Shown here: piece after piece, positions 8,046 to 15,478 of the stretch
Layout of the letters: each line of letters opens with the position of its first letter
Position numbering within the stretch: position 1 is the stretch's first letter
Source: DASYHS01 sp035998295
Lineage (GTDB): Bacteria; Pseudomonadota; Alphaproteobacteria; Azospirillales; Azospirillaceae
Direction of reading: 5' to 3'
Length of the DNA: 44,042 nucleotides
Assembly (NCBI RefSeq): GCF_035998295.1
Contig: NZ_DASYHS010000058.1
Location: 1 to 44,042, forward strand
Notes under the pieces: model-generated
Seen by the model: only the letters and a program-made list of their open reading frames with translations
What the model was told of the DNA's origin: nothing
Databases searched by the model: none
Made by a program: the position numbers and the translations under genes

Positions 8046-8281
8046 ACTGCGCGATCTGCCGCCTCGGCGAGACCGCGCCCGGCACGGCTACCGTGACCCT
8101 GGAGCAGGACGGGGCCATCCTCGTGGTCCGCGGGGTCCCGGCCGAGGTATGCGCGAACTGCGGCGAGGAATACATCGCCGAGCCGGTCGCCGCCCGCCTG
8201 CTGGACGCGGTCGCCCGCACGGCGCGGGACGGCGGCCGGTTCGCGCTCTCGGACTGGCGGGAGGAGGAACCGGGACCTTAG
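8042..8281 (+). CDS. YgiT-type zinc-finger protein (MqsA N-domain-like antitoxin)
   Basis: The 79-residue protein has CAIC (Cys3, Cys6) and CANC (Cys39, Cys42), the four-cysteine zinc site of YgiT/MqsA N-terminal domains, followed by EEYIAEPVAARLLDAV, the family's usual linker to a helix. The helix-turn-helix domain of full MqsA is missing, so it may bind its toxin but is unlikely to bind DNA by itself. The ATG at 8042 overlaps the upstream stop (ATGA), supporting a two-gene toxin-antitoxin-like unit. Toxin-before-antitoxin order is as in mqsRA. Confidence 0.82.
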   Translation: MNCAICRLGETAPGTATVTLEQDGAILVVRGVPAEVCANCGEEYIAEPVAARLLDAVARTARDGGRFALSDWREEEPGP

Positions 8282-8291
8282 GTGCGGGAGG

Positions 8292-8786
8292 CTAGCGGCG
8301 CTCGACGCCCAGGCGTTCCCCCGGGCCGTCCGGCCGCTTGGCCCGCGCGGCGACCCGGCGCAGGCGGAGCATCAGCTGGTCGAGCTCGGCCCGGTCGACG
8401 CGCAGGTCGCCATGCACGAGGTGGACGGCGCTCGCGACCAGCGGCGGGACGTCGAGGCGCGCCAGGCGCTCGCAGCCCTGCACCGCCTCAGTCACGGCGC
8501 GGATCGCGGTCGCGACCGCCGCCGGGCTGGGCTTGGTCGAGACGGCGGCGAGCTGGAGCACGGCGTGGCAGCGCGCGGTGCCCTGGGGCGTTCCGGTCAT
8601 CACCGGCTTGGCGCCTTCGCGGCGCTGGAGGTCGGCGAGCTCGCGCGCGGTGGCGAGGCCGTCGGCGCACAGCGTCGACAGTCGCCGGGACACCTCCCGG
8701 TCGCCGACCACCGCCGCGGCCGCTTCGCAGACGGCGGCGGTGTCGAGGACGAAGGAGATCAGGCGGTTCAGCACCCAGTGCGTCAT
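8292..8786 (-). CDS. Hypothetical helical protein, 164 aa
   Basis: A minus-strand ORF with strong third-position GC bias in its own frame. The product is nearly all alpha-helical: SFVLDTAAVCEAAAAVVG, VSRRLSTLCADGLATARELADLQ and similar segments suggest a four-helix bundle. No membrane helix or signal peptide is seen, and I recognise no family. The start ATG is at 8784-8786, divergent from the aminotransferase gene. It ends 10 bp from the converging YgiT-type gene. Confidence 0.62.
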   Translation of the reverse strand: MTHWVLNRLISFVLDTAAVCEAAAAVVGDREVSRRLSTLCADGLATARELADLQRREGAKPVMTGTPQGTARCHAVLQLAAVSTKPSPAAVATAIRAVTEAVQGCERLARLDVPPLVASAVHLVHGDLRVDRAELDQLMLRLRRVAARAKRPDGPGERLGVERR

Positions 8787-8948
8787 GGTGCCCCGGTCGG
8801 GATGTGTCGGCGGTTTTTCAACGGAATTTCAACGCCGCGTTCGCCGCGAAGGTTCCTGCTCTCGGATGGGGAGGGGCCGTTTACCCGTTGTTGCCGGGAC
8901 GGTCCTGGGCTATGTCCGGACCGTCGCCACAGCAGCCCCAGGTGGAGC

Positions 8949-10115
8949 ATGACGATCGACGTCGCCCGAGCCCGGGCGGAGACCCCGGGAACCGCCCACG
9001 TGGCCCATTTCAACAATGCCGGGTCGAGCCTGCCGCCCTCGCCGGTGCTCGACGCCGTGCACGGCCATCTCGACCTCGAGGCCAGGATCGGCGGCTACGA
9101 GGCGGAGGCGGAGGCCGCTCCCCGGCTGGCGCGGACCCGCGCCGCGGTGGCCGAGATGCTGAACTGCGGCACCGACGAGGTGGCGCTGGTCGAGAACGCG
9201 ACCGTCGGCTGGGACATGGCGTTCCATTCCCTCTCCTTCGGCCCCGGCGACCGCATCCTGACCAGCGTCTCGGAATACGCGAGCAACTACATCGCCTTCC
9301 TCCAGGTGGCGCGGCGCACCGGTGTCGTGGTCGAAGCGGTGCCCAACGACGCCGACGGCCAGCTCGACCCGGAGGCGCTGGAGCGCATGATCGACGGCCG
9401 GGTCCGGCTGATCGCCGTGACCCATGTCCCGACCAATGGCGGGCTCGTCAACCCCGCGCGCGAGATCGGCCGCGTCGCGCGCGCCCATGGCATCGTCTAC
9501 CTGCTGGACGCCTGCCAGTCCGCGGGCCAGATGCCGCTCGACGTCGAGGAGATCGGCTGCGACCTGCTGTCGGCGACCGGACGCAAATACCTGCGCGGCC
9601 CGCGGGGCACCGGCTTCCTCTACGTCCGCCGCACGCTGCTCGACCGGCTGGAGCCGCCCTTCGTCGACCTGCACGCGGCGACCTGGGTCGCGCCCGACCG
9701 CTACGAGCTGCGCCCCGACGCCCGCCGCTTCGAGAACTGGGAGAGCAACGTCGCGGGCCTGGTCGGCCTCGGCGTCGCCGTGGACTACGCCCTGTCCTGG
9801 GGCCTGGACGCGATCCGCGACCGGGTCGTCCTGCTGGCCGAACACCTGCGCGGCCGCCTGGAAAGCGTGCCCGGCGTCGTCGTCCGCGACCTCGGCCGCG
9901 AGCGCTGCGGCATCGTCGGCTTCACGGCCGACGGCCGGCCCGCCGACGCGGTCAAGGCGGCGCTCGCCGCGCGCGGCATCAACGTCTCGATCTCGACCGC
10001 GGGCAGCACGCGCCTCGACATGGAGGCGCGCGGCCTGGACGAGCTCGTGCGCGCCTCGGTCCACTACTACAACACCGAGGAGGAGATCGAGCGCCTGGTC
10101 AGCGCTCTCCGGTAG
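8949..10115 (+). CDS. Class V aminotransferase-fold PLP enzyme
   Basis: The 388-residue product is a fold-type I, class V PLP enzyme related to NifS/SufS, kynureninase and isopenicillin-N epimerase groups. Features: HFNNAGSSLPP near the N-terminus, TNGGLVNPAREIGRVARAHG and LLDACQSAGQMPLD (Asp for the pyridine N), then SATGRKYLRGPRGTGFLYV with the PLP Lys213. The cysteine-desulfurase loop Cys of NifS/SufS is not evident, so a desulfurase role is unlikely and the substrate is open. The start ATG at 8949 follows GGTGGAGC. The 3' end overlaps the converging hydratase gene by 17 bp. No cofactor or pathway genes are adjacent. Confidence 0.87.
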   Translation: MTIDVARARAETPGTAHVAHFNNAGSSLPPSPVLDAVHGHLDLEARIGGYEAEAEAAPRLARTRAAVAEMLNCGTDEVALVENATVGWDMAFHSLSFGPGDRILTSVSEYASNYIAFLQVARRTGVVVEAVPNDADGQLDPEALERMIDGRVRLIAVTHVPTNGGLVNPAREIGRVARAHGIVYLLDACQSAGQMPLDVEEIGCDLLSATGRKYLRGPRGTGFLYVRRTLLDRLEPPFVDLHAATWVAPDRYELRPDARRFENWESNVAGLVGLGVAVDYALSWGLDAIRDRVVLLAEHLRGRLESVPGVVVRDLGRERCGIVGFTADGRPADAVKAALAARGINVSISTAGSTRLDMEARGLDELVRASVHYYNTEEEIERLVSALR

Positions 10116-10980
10116 GTCGCGGACGCAGCTCCGCGCTTGCCGTCATCGCGAGCGCGCCGTCCGGGCCGGCGGCCCACAGCTCCACCCGCCCGTCCGGGCC
10201 GGGGCGCCCCGCGAGCGTGAAGGGCGCGGTGTCGAACAGCGTGCCGACCGAGCGGAACTCGAACCTAGCCAGGGTGCCGCCGGCGTGCTGGCGCGCCAGG
10301 TCGAGCAGCAGGGTCGCCAGCAGCGGGCCGTGCACGACCAGGCCGGGATAGCCCTCGACCCCGGTCGCGTAGGTGCGGTCGTAGTGGATGCGGTGGCCGT
10401 TGAAGGTCAGCGCCGAGTAGCGGAACAGCAGCACCGGGTCCGGCGTCACCGTCCGCGACCAGGCGGCTCCCTCCGGCGCCGGCCTCGGCTGCGGCCCGGC
10501 CTCGCCCGGTGCGCGATCGCCCCGGTAGACGATGTCGTGCTCCTCGACCAGGGCCGGGCCGTCGCCGGTCGACACCGTGTGGCGCACCGTCACGAAGACG
10601 AGCGGGCCGGTGCGTCCGTCGCGAAGGCGGATGTCGGCGACCTCCGACACGCGCTCGGCCTCCTCGCCGATCCGCAGCGGCCGCTCGAAGGACAGCCGCC
10701 CGCCGGCCCACATGCGCCGCGGCAGCGGCACGGGCGGCAGGAAGCCGCCGCGCCGGGGATGGCCGTCGCGCCCGAGCTCGCCGGCCGGGGCCGCGGTCAG
10801 GAAGCAGGCCCAGTGCCAGCCCTCCGGCAGCGCCTCGCCCGGACCGGGCGCCGCGCGCTCCCAGCCGAGCGTCGCCGCCAGTGCCTGTGCCGCCCAGGGC
10901 CCGATCGTGTCGGCGCGCCGCTCCGTGCGCCCGAGCCAGCCCCGCAGATGATCGAGGTCGATGCCGTCCGCCCGCTCCAT
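10099..10980 (-). CDS. FAS1-like/MaoC hot-dog hydratase (mesaconyl-C4-CoA hydratase type)
   Basis: A 293-residue double hot-dog protein. The N-terminal half corresponds to the FAS1-type dehydratase domain (ALPEGWHWACFL, PLPRRMWAGGRLSFERPL). The C-terminal half carries the MaoC-like signature NGHRIHYDRTYATGVEGYPG followed by VHGPLLATLLLDL. Relatives hydrate enoyl-CoA thioesters, for example mesaconyl-C4-CoA to citramalyl-CoA in itaconate or hydroxypropionate metabolism. No itaconate genes are nearby, so the substrate is undetermined. I choose the ATG at 10978-10980, which gives the family N-terminus; the frame stays open much further upstream but runs under the divergent UDG-like gene. Confidence 0.85.
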   Translation of the reverse strand: MERADGIDLDHLRGWLGRTERRADTIGPWAAQALAATLGWERAAPGPGEALPEGWHWACFLTAAPAGELGRDGHPRRGGFLPPVPLPRRMWAGGRLSFERPLRIGEEAERVSEVADIRLRDGRTGPLVFVTVRHTVSTGDGPALVEEHDIVYRGDRAPGEAGPQPRPAPEGAAWSRTVTPDPVLLFRYSALTFNGHRIHYDRTYATGVEGYPGLVVHGPLLATLLLDLARQHAGGTLARFEFRSVGTLFDTAPFTLAGRPGPDGRVELWAAGPDGALAMTASAELRPRPTGER

Positions 10981-11090
10981 GCCGCCCTCTGCGCCCCGGT
11001 GACCGGCCCCCACTCTGCCGGCCGGACGGAAGGGAGCGCAACCCGGCTTTGCGCTGTTTGCGACGGAACCACTCAAGGGAGCCGCGCGCC

Positions 11091-11678
11091 ATGCTGCCCT
11101 TCGTCGACTACGAGCTTCCGACCGAACCGCCGCCGGGCCCGCCGATCGCGATCGTCGGCGAGGCGCCGGGCAGCGACGAGGTGCGCCAGGGCCGGCCCTT
11201 CGCCGGGCGCAGCGGCAAGCTGCTGGACGAGACGCTGCGGACCGCCGGGCTGGACCGCCGTACCTGCCTCGTCGCGAACACCTTCCGCTTCCAGCCGCCC
11301 GGCAACAAGGTCGCCCATTTCTTCGCGAGCCGGGGCCGCGCCCGCAAGGAGGGGGTCGGGATCGTCGAGGACTGGGGGCCGTTCGGCAGCTCGGACTACG
11401 TCCGGGCCGAGTTCGCGCCGGACCTGGACCATCTGCGCGATACGCTGCGCAGGCTTGCCCCCGCGGTGGTGCTGGCCCTCGGCCGCACCCCGACCTGGGC
11501 GCTGACGGGGCGCAACGGCATTCTCGGCCTGCGCGGCCAGGTACTGGAGTGCCGCATGGTCCCGGGGGCCAAGGTGGTGCCGACCTTCCATCCCTCCTAC
11601 GTCCTGCGCGGACAGCTGCGCGACGAGCCCCTGTTCCTGGCCGATGTCCGCCTCGCGATGGCCGAGGCCGGCCGGTAG
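11091..11678 (+). CDS. Uracil-DNA glycosylase superfamily protein lacking Fe-S cysteines
   Basis: The 195-residue protein has both UDG superfamily motifs of families 4/5: motif A GEAPGSDEVRQGRPFAGR (from Gly23) and motif B FHPSYVLRG near the C-terminus. It also has the family-4-like segment NTFRFQPPGNK. In family 4 the equivalent position to Phe in FRFQPPGN is a cluster-binding Cys (KCRPPGN), and the N-terminal CxxC is absent here too. It therefore probably lacks the 4Fe-4S cluster of classical family 4 enzymes. A role in base-excision repair is likely but the base specificity is unknown. Start ATG 11091 follows AAGGGAG; divergent from the hydratase gene. Confidence 0.85.
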   Translation: MLPFVDYELPTEPPPGPPIAIVGEAPGSDEVRQGRPFAGRSGKLLDETLRTAGLDRRTCLVANTFRFQPPGNKVAHFFASRGRARKEGVGIVEDWGPFGSSDYVRAEFAPDLDHLRDTLRRLAPAVVLALGRTPTWALTGRNGILGLRGQVLECRMVPGAKVVPTFHPSYVLRGQLRDEPLFLADVRLAMAEAGR

Positions 11679-11837
11679 GGCGCTTCTCCTTCGCGCATTT
11701 CGGCACCGGTCCGGGAACCTTCCGCCGGTCGGACGGTATTCGCTGGAGCGGCGCGACCGCCGACGCGGCCGGCCGGCTCCCCGCCCATTGCGGCATTCGT
11801 GCCCGACCAGCGGATCGCCGCCCCGTCACGAGGTGCC

Positions 11838-13427
11838 ATGCATCGCTTGCGTCGTCTGGAAATCCTTTTCCTGCTGGGGGCCATCCTGTTCGTGGTCGCC
11901 GTCGTCGGGATCCGACTGTTCTTCCTCTGGCGCGACCACGGCGAGGCGATGGAGAGCGCGCGGGAGACCGTCGCCGACGTGGCCTCGGTCCTCGAGCAGT
12001 ATGCCGTGCGCACGCTGGAGGTCAGCGACATCACGACCCGGATGGTCAACCTCCACATCGGGAACGAAGGCGGCATCCTGGCGCTCGCCGACCGGTACCG
12101 GACACACCGGTTCCTCGACGAGATCGCGGACAAGCTGCCGGCGAACGGGATCATCTGGATCGTCGACCGGTTCGGGCGCCTGGTCGCGGCCTCCGACCGG
12201 TATCCCGGCCTCGAGGTCGAGGTGACGGAGTACCCGTGGTGGCGGGCGCATGCGCTCGGCGGGGAGCAGACCTATGTCGGGCGGGCGGCGCCCATGCCCG
12301 CGGACGGGGAGATCCGCTTCACCTTCAGCCGGAAGGTGCCCGACGAGCAGGGGGAGTTCCACGGCGTCATCCTGATCTTCTTCGAGCCGGACCTGGTCCA
12401 GGGCCGGTTCTTCTCGGACGAGCTGGCCGGGAACGCCATCACCGGCATGTATCTCAGGAACGGCCACATCGTCGCCCGCAGCCCGCTGAGGGAGGACCAG
12501 GTCGGCCGCGAGCTGTCCCGCGCGCCCCTGTTCTCCGCGATCGGGCGGTCCGCGGGCACGTACAGGGCGGAGTCCGCCGTCGACGGGGTCGACCGGCTCG
12601 TCTCCTTCCGCCGCCTGGACGAATGGCCGGTCGTCGTGGCGGCCGGCGTCCCCGTGCGCGACGTGCTGTCCCGATGGCGCTCGGAAGCCTGGCTCAGCGC
12701 GGTTCCCCTCTCCGTCGCCCTCCTGGCGTTCGCGGTGCTGACCTGGGTCGCGCTTCGGTCCGGCCGGCGGGAAAGGGCGAAATACGTGGCCCTCCAGAGC
12801 GCCAAGCACGAGCTGGAACAAGCGCTCGCCGACAGGCAGATCCTGTTCCAGGAGGTCCATCACCGGGTGAAGAACAACCTCCAGGTCACGTCCAGCCTGC
12901 TTCAGATGCAGGCCGCCAGGTTCGAGGACCCCGCGGTCCGTTCCGCCTTCCGCGAGACCCAGGACCGGCTGCGCTCGATAGGCCTGATCCACGAGACCCT
13001 CTACCAGGCGAACAAGGCAACGAACGTCGAGCTGTCGTCCTACCTCCAGCGTCTCGTCGAGGGGCTGAGCGCAACCTACGGCGCCGCCGACAGGGGGATA
13101 GACGTCCAGACGGACTTCGCTCCCGTCACCGTCAAGCTGGACGAGGCCGTCCCCCTCGCGCTCCTGGTGAACGAGGTGCTGACGAACGCGTTCAAGCATG
13201 CGTTCCCGGCGGGCCGGCGGGGAACGGTCAAGGTGTCGGCCCGCCGCGCCGGCGGCAACCTCCACGTGACGGTGCGCGACGACGGCCCCGGCATGCCCGA
13301 GAGCACGAAGAAGAACTCGCTGGGCCTGGGCCTGATAGACGCGCTGGTCCAGCAGCTCGACGGGCGCTACCGGTTCGAGACGCGCGACGGGACGATGTTC
13401 CACCTGGAAGTACCGGGAAGGCAGTGA
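11838..13427 (+). CDS. HisKA_2-type membrane sensor histidine kinase
   Basis: About 529 residues. TM1 (about residues 7-31), a roughly 250-residue extracytoplasmic sensor region of double-Cache type (contains IIWIVDRFGRLVAAS and FTFSRKVPDEQGEFHGVI), TM2 (about 285-306), a short coiled coil, then a HisKA_2 domain with EVHHRVKNNLQVTSSLLQMQ (phospho-acceptor about His342) and a HATPase_c domain (LLVNEVLTNAFKHAFP; DDGPGMP; GLGLIDALVQQL). HisKA_2 kinases often act in alphaproteobacterial general-stress or light signalling and lack an adjacent response regulator, as here. A GTG at 11799 would add 13 residues; I prefer the ATG at 11838 because it begins with the basic residues just before TM1. The CLC gene starts right after the stop. 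Confidence 0.9.
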   Translation: MHRLRRLEILFLLGAILFVVAVVGIRLFFLWRDHGEAMESARETVADVASVLEQYAVRTLEVSDITTRMVNLHIGNEGGILALADRYRTHRFLDEIADKLPANGIIWIVDRFGRLVAASDRYPGLEVEVTEYPWWRAHALGGEQTYVGRAAPMPADGEIRFTFSRKVPDEQGEFHGVILIFFEPDLVQGRFFSDELAGNAITGMYLRNGHIVARSPLREDQVGRELSRAPLFSAIGRSAGTYRAESAVDGVDRLVSFRRLDEWPVVVAAGVPVRDVLSRWRSEAWLSAVPLSVALLAFAVLTWVALRSGRRERAKYVALQSAKHELEQALADRQILFQEVHHRVKNNLQVTSSLLQMQAARFEDPAVRSAFRETQDRLRSIGLIHETLYQANKATNVELSSYLQRLVEGLSATYGAADRGIDVQTDFAPVTVKLDEAVPLALLVNEVLTNAFKHAFPAGRRGTVKVSARRAGGNLHVTVRDDGPGMPESTKKNSLGLGLIDALVQQLDGRYRFETRDGTMFHLEVPGRQ

Positions 13428-15272
13428 ATGGACGCCGTCGCGAAACGGGACGCCGGGAGTGGAGAGGCGCGCGGGCGCGCCGTCCTCCGGCGGATGCGGG
13501 CCCGCAACAGCGAGCTGGTCCTCCTGGTCGTCGCCGCCCTGGTCGGCGGCGGCGCGGGCCTCGTCGTGTCGGTGCTGGACGACCTGCTCCGCCTGTTCCA
13601 GGCGGCGGCTTTCGGCCTCGGTACGGGCGAGCATCTGAGCGGCAACCGCTCGCTCGACCCGATGCGGGCCCTGGTCGTCCTCGGCCTCGGCGGGCTGGCC
13701 GTGGGCCTGGCGCTGCGCTGGGTGCGCCGGTTGCGTCCGCGCGACGTCGTCGACCCGGTCGAGGCGAACGCCCTCTATGGCGGCCGCATGTCCCTGGTCG
13801 ACAGCCTCCGGCTGGCGGCTGCGACGTTCCTCTCCGCGGGGTGCGGCGCCTCGGTGGGGATGGAGGCCGCCTACGGCCAGCTCGGCTCCTGCCTCGGGTC
13901 CAAGACCGGCCAGTTCCTCCGGCTGCGCCGCAAGGACCTGCGGCTCCTGGTCGGCTGCGGCGCCGGCGCCTCCCTCGCCGCCGCCTTCAACGCCCCCTTT
14001 GCCGGGGCCTTCTACGCCTTCGAGCTGGTCATCGGCAGCTACGCGCCGGCCGTCCTCGCGCCGGTGATGGTGGCGGTCCTCGCCGGCACCTTCGCGGCCC
14101 GCGGCACCCTCGGGGCGACCCCGCTGTTCTCGGCCAGCGGCGACGTCCATCTCGCCGTCTCCGACTTCGGGCTGTTCGCCGTGCTCGGCCTCGCCGCCGC
14201 CCTCGTGGGGGTGCTGACGATGCGCCTGGTGCCGGCGATCGAACGGCGCTCGAAGCGCGTCCTGCCCGCGGACTGGATGCGGCCGGCCGCCGGGGGCCTG
14301 CTGGTCGGCCTGATCGCCTGGGAGTTCCCGGAGGTGCTGGGCAGCGGCCAGGGCGCGATCCAGGATATCCTCGACACCGGTCTCGATACCGGCCTGGACG
14401 CCGGCCACGGCGCCGGACTGCCGCTCGCCCTGCTGGCGGGCATGCTGGCGGCCAAGGCCGCGGCCTCCGCGATCTCCGTCGGCATGGGCTTTCGCGGCGG
14501 CCTCTTCAGCTCGTCCCTGCTGCTGGGCGCGTTGCTGGGCACCGCCTTCGTCGCCGTCGTCCAGGCGCTGGCCCCGGGCCTCGGGATCGACCGCGTCTCC
14601 TACACCCTGGTCGGCATGGGCGCGGTCGGCGCGGCCATCGTCGGCGCCCCGGTCACGATGATCCTGCTGGTCCTCGAGCTGACGGCCGATTTCCCGGTCA
14701 CGGCCGGCACCATGATCGCCGTGGTGATCGCCTCGTCCGTGGTGAACCAGGCCTTCGGCTACAGCTTCTCGACCTGGCGCTTCCACCTGCGCGGGGTCCC
14801 CATCCGCAGCGCCCATGACGTCGGCTGGCTGCGCGACCTGTCGGTGGGGCGGCTGATGCGCGAGGACCCGCAGACCGCGGAGTGCGACACTCCCGTGGGC
14901 GAGCTCCGGCGCCGGTTCCCGCTCGGCTCGACCAAGCAGGTCTTCCTGGTCGACCGGTCCGGGCACTATGCCGGCATCCTCGCCCTCGCGAGGATCCACG
15001 ACCCCGACCTGGACCAGAAGGACGGCTCGGTCCGCGCGCAGGACCTCTGCCAGGACGCGTCCTCGTTCCTCACGCCCGACCAGAACGTCCGGGCCGCCCT
15101 CGGCCTGTTCGCCGCGAGCGAGACGGAAGCCCTGCCCGTCCTGGCCGGCCCGAAGGACCGCCGCATCCTCGGCTATCTCACCGAGGCCTACGCGCTGCGC
15201 CGCTACAGCGACGAGCTGGAACGCGCCCGGAGCATGGAGTTGGGCGACAGCCCCCTGTTCGGCCCCTCCTAG
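13428..15272 (+). CDS. CLC-family chloride channel/antiporter with C-terminal CBS pair
   Basis: The 614-residue integral membrane protein has about ten hydrophobic segments of the CLC fold (residues about 28-450) and two CBS domains (about 475-600). Gating-glutamate motif GMEAAYGQ corresponds to GREGPxxQ: the Glu is kept, but the following Gly-Pro is replaced by Ala-Ala. AAFNAPFAGAFYAFELVIG keeps the internal acidic residue, and FRGGLFSSSLLLGALLG matches GGxFxP without its Pro. The GSGIP chloride-selectivity motif is not visible (VDPVEANALYGG instead), so anion selectivity is uncertain. The ATG overlaps the region of the upstream kinase stop by spacing 0 bp (TGAATG), suggesting co-transcription. 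A short nucleotide repeat encodes LDTGLDTGLDAGHGAG near residue 315. Confidence 0.9.
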   Translation: MDAVAKRDAGSGEARGRAVLRRMRARNSELVLLVVAALVGGGAGLVVSVLDDLLRLFQAAAFGLGTGEHLSGNRSLDPMRALVVLGLGGLAVGLALRWVRRLRPRDVVDPVEANALYGGRMSLVDSLRLAAATFLSAGCGASVGMEAAYGQLGSCLGSKTGQFLRLRRKDLRLLVGCGAGASLAAAFNAPFAGAFYAFELVIGSYAPAVLAPVMVAVLAGTFAARGTLGATPLFSASGDVHLAVSDFGLFAVLGLAAALVGVLTMRLVPAIERRSKRVLPADWMRPAAGGLLVGLIAWEFPEVLGSGQGAIQDILDTGLDTGLDAGHGAGLPLALLAGMLAAKAAASAISVGMGFRGGLFSSSLLLGALLGTAFVAVVQALAPGLGIDRVSYTLVGMGAVGAAIVGAPVTMILLVLELTADFPVTAGTMIAVVIASSVVNQAFGYSFSTWRFHLRGVPIRSAHDVGWLRDLSVGRLMREDPQTAECDTPVGELRRRFPLGSTKQVFLVDRSGHYAGILALARIHDPDLDQKDGSVRAQDLCQDASSFLTPDQNVRAALGLFAASETEALPVLAGPKDRRILGYLTEAYALRRYSDELERARSMELGDSPLFGPS

Positions 15273-15300
15273 AGCCATTCCGGATGAACCGGAAAGGCTC
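15272..15300 (+). terminator. Hairpin after the CLC gene, possible terminator
   Basis: GAGCCATTCCGG (15272-15283) pairs with CCGGAAAGGCTC (15289-15300) around a 5-nt loop, with one A-A mismatch in 12 positions. It begins at the last base of the CLC stop codon. No T-run follows, so it may be a weak or factor-dependent terminator, or the outer part of the adjacent repeat. Confidence 0.45.
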
Positions 15301-15478
15301 GGGGATTTCGTGTTCCTCAAGCGCCGGCGCCGCATCCGCGGCTTTGCTTCCGCCCCTGACGGGGCGGGGGGGCGGTCGCGCCCCTGAAGCGTTCCCGCAG
15401 AACCGGAAACTCTCGGGAATTCGTGTTCCTCAAGCGCCGGCCCCGCATCCGCGGCTTTGCTTTCGCCCCTGGCGGGGC
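15287..15478. repeat. Direct repeat of about 79 bp, two copies
   Basis: Copy 1 is 15287-15365 and copy 2 is 15401-15478, both starting AACCGGAAA and ending with a CGCCCCTGnCGGGGC palindrome. They share almost all bases, including an exact block beginning TCGTGTTCCTCAAGCGCCGG that runs on through GCATCCGCGGCTTTGCTT with one difference. They fill the gap between the CLC gene and ade, so it holds no gene. The copies look like a dispersed intergenic palindromic element rather than coding DNA. Copy 2 ends at the ade stop. Confidence 0.85.

Noticed and set aside
11826..15335. 1169-codon minus-strand ORF opposite the sensor kinase and CLC genes
   Set aside because: Same antisense artefact: low-complexity Asp/Gly/Arg-rich translation with no motif, while the plus strand has intact catalytic signatures.
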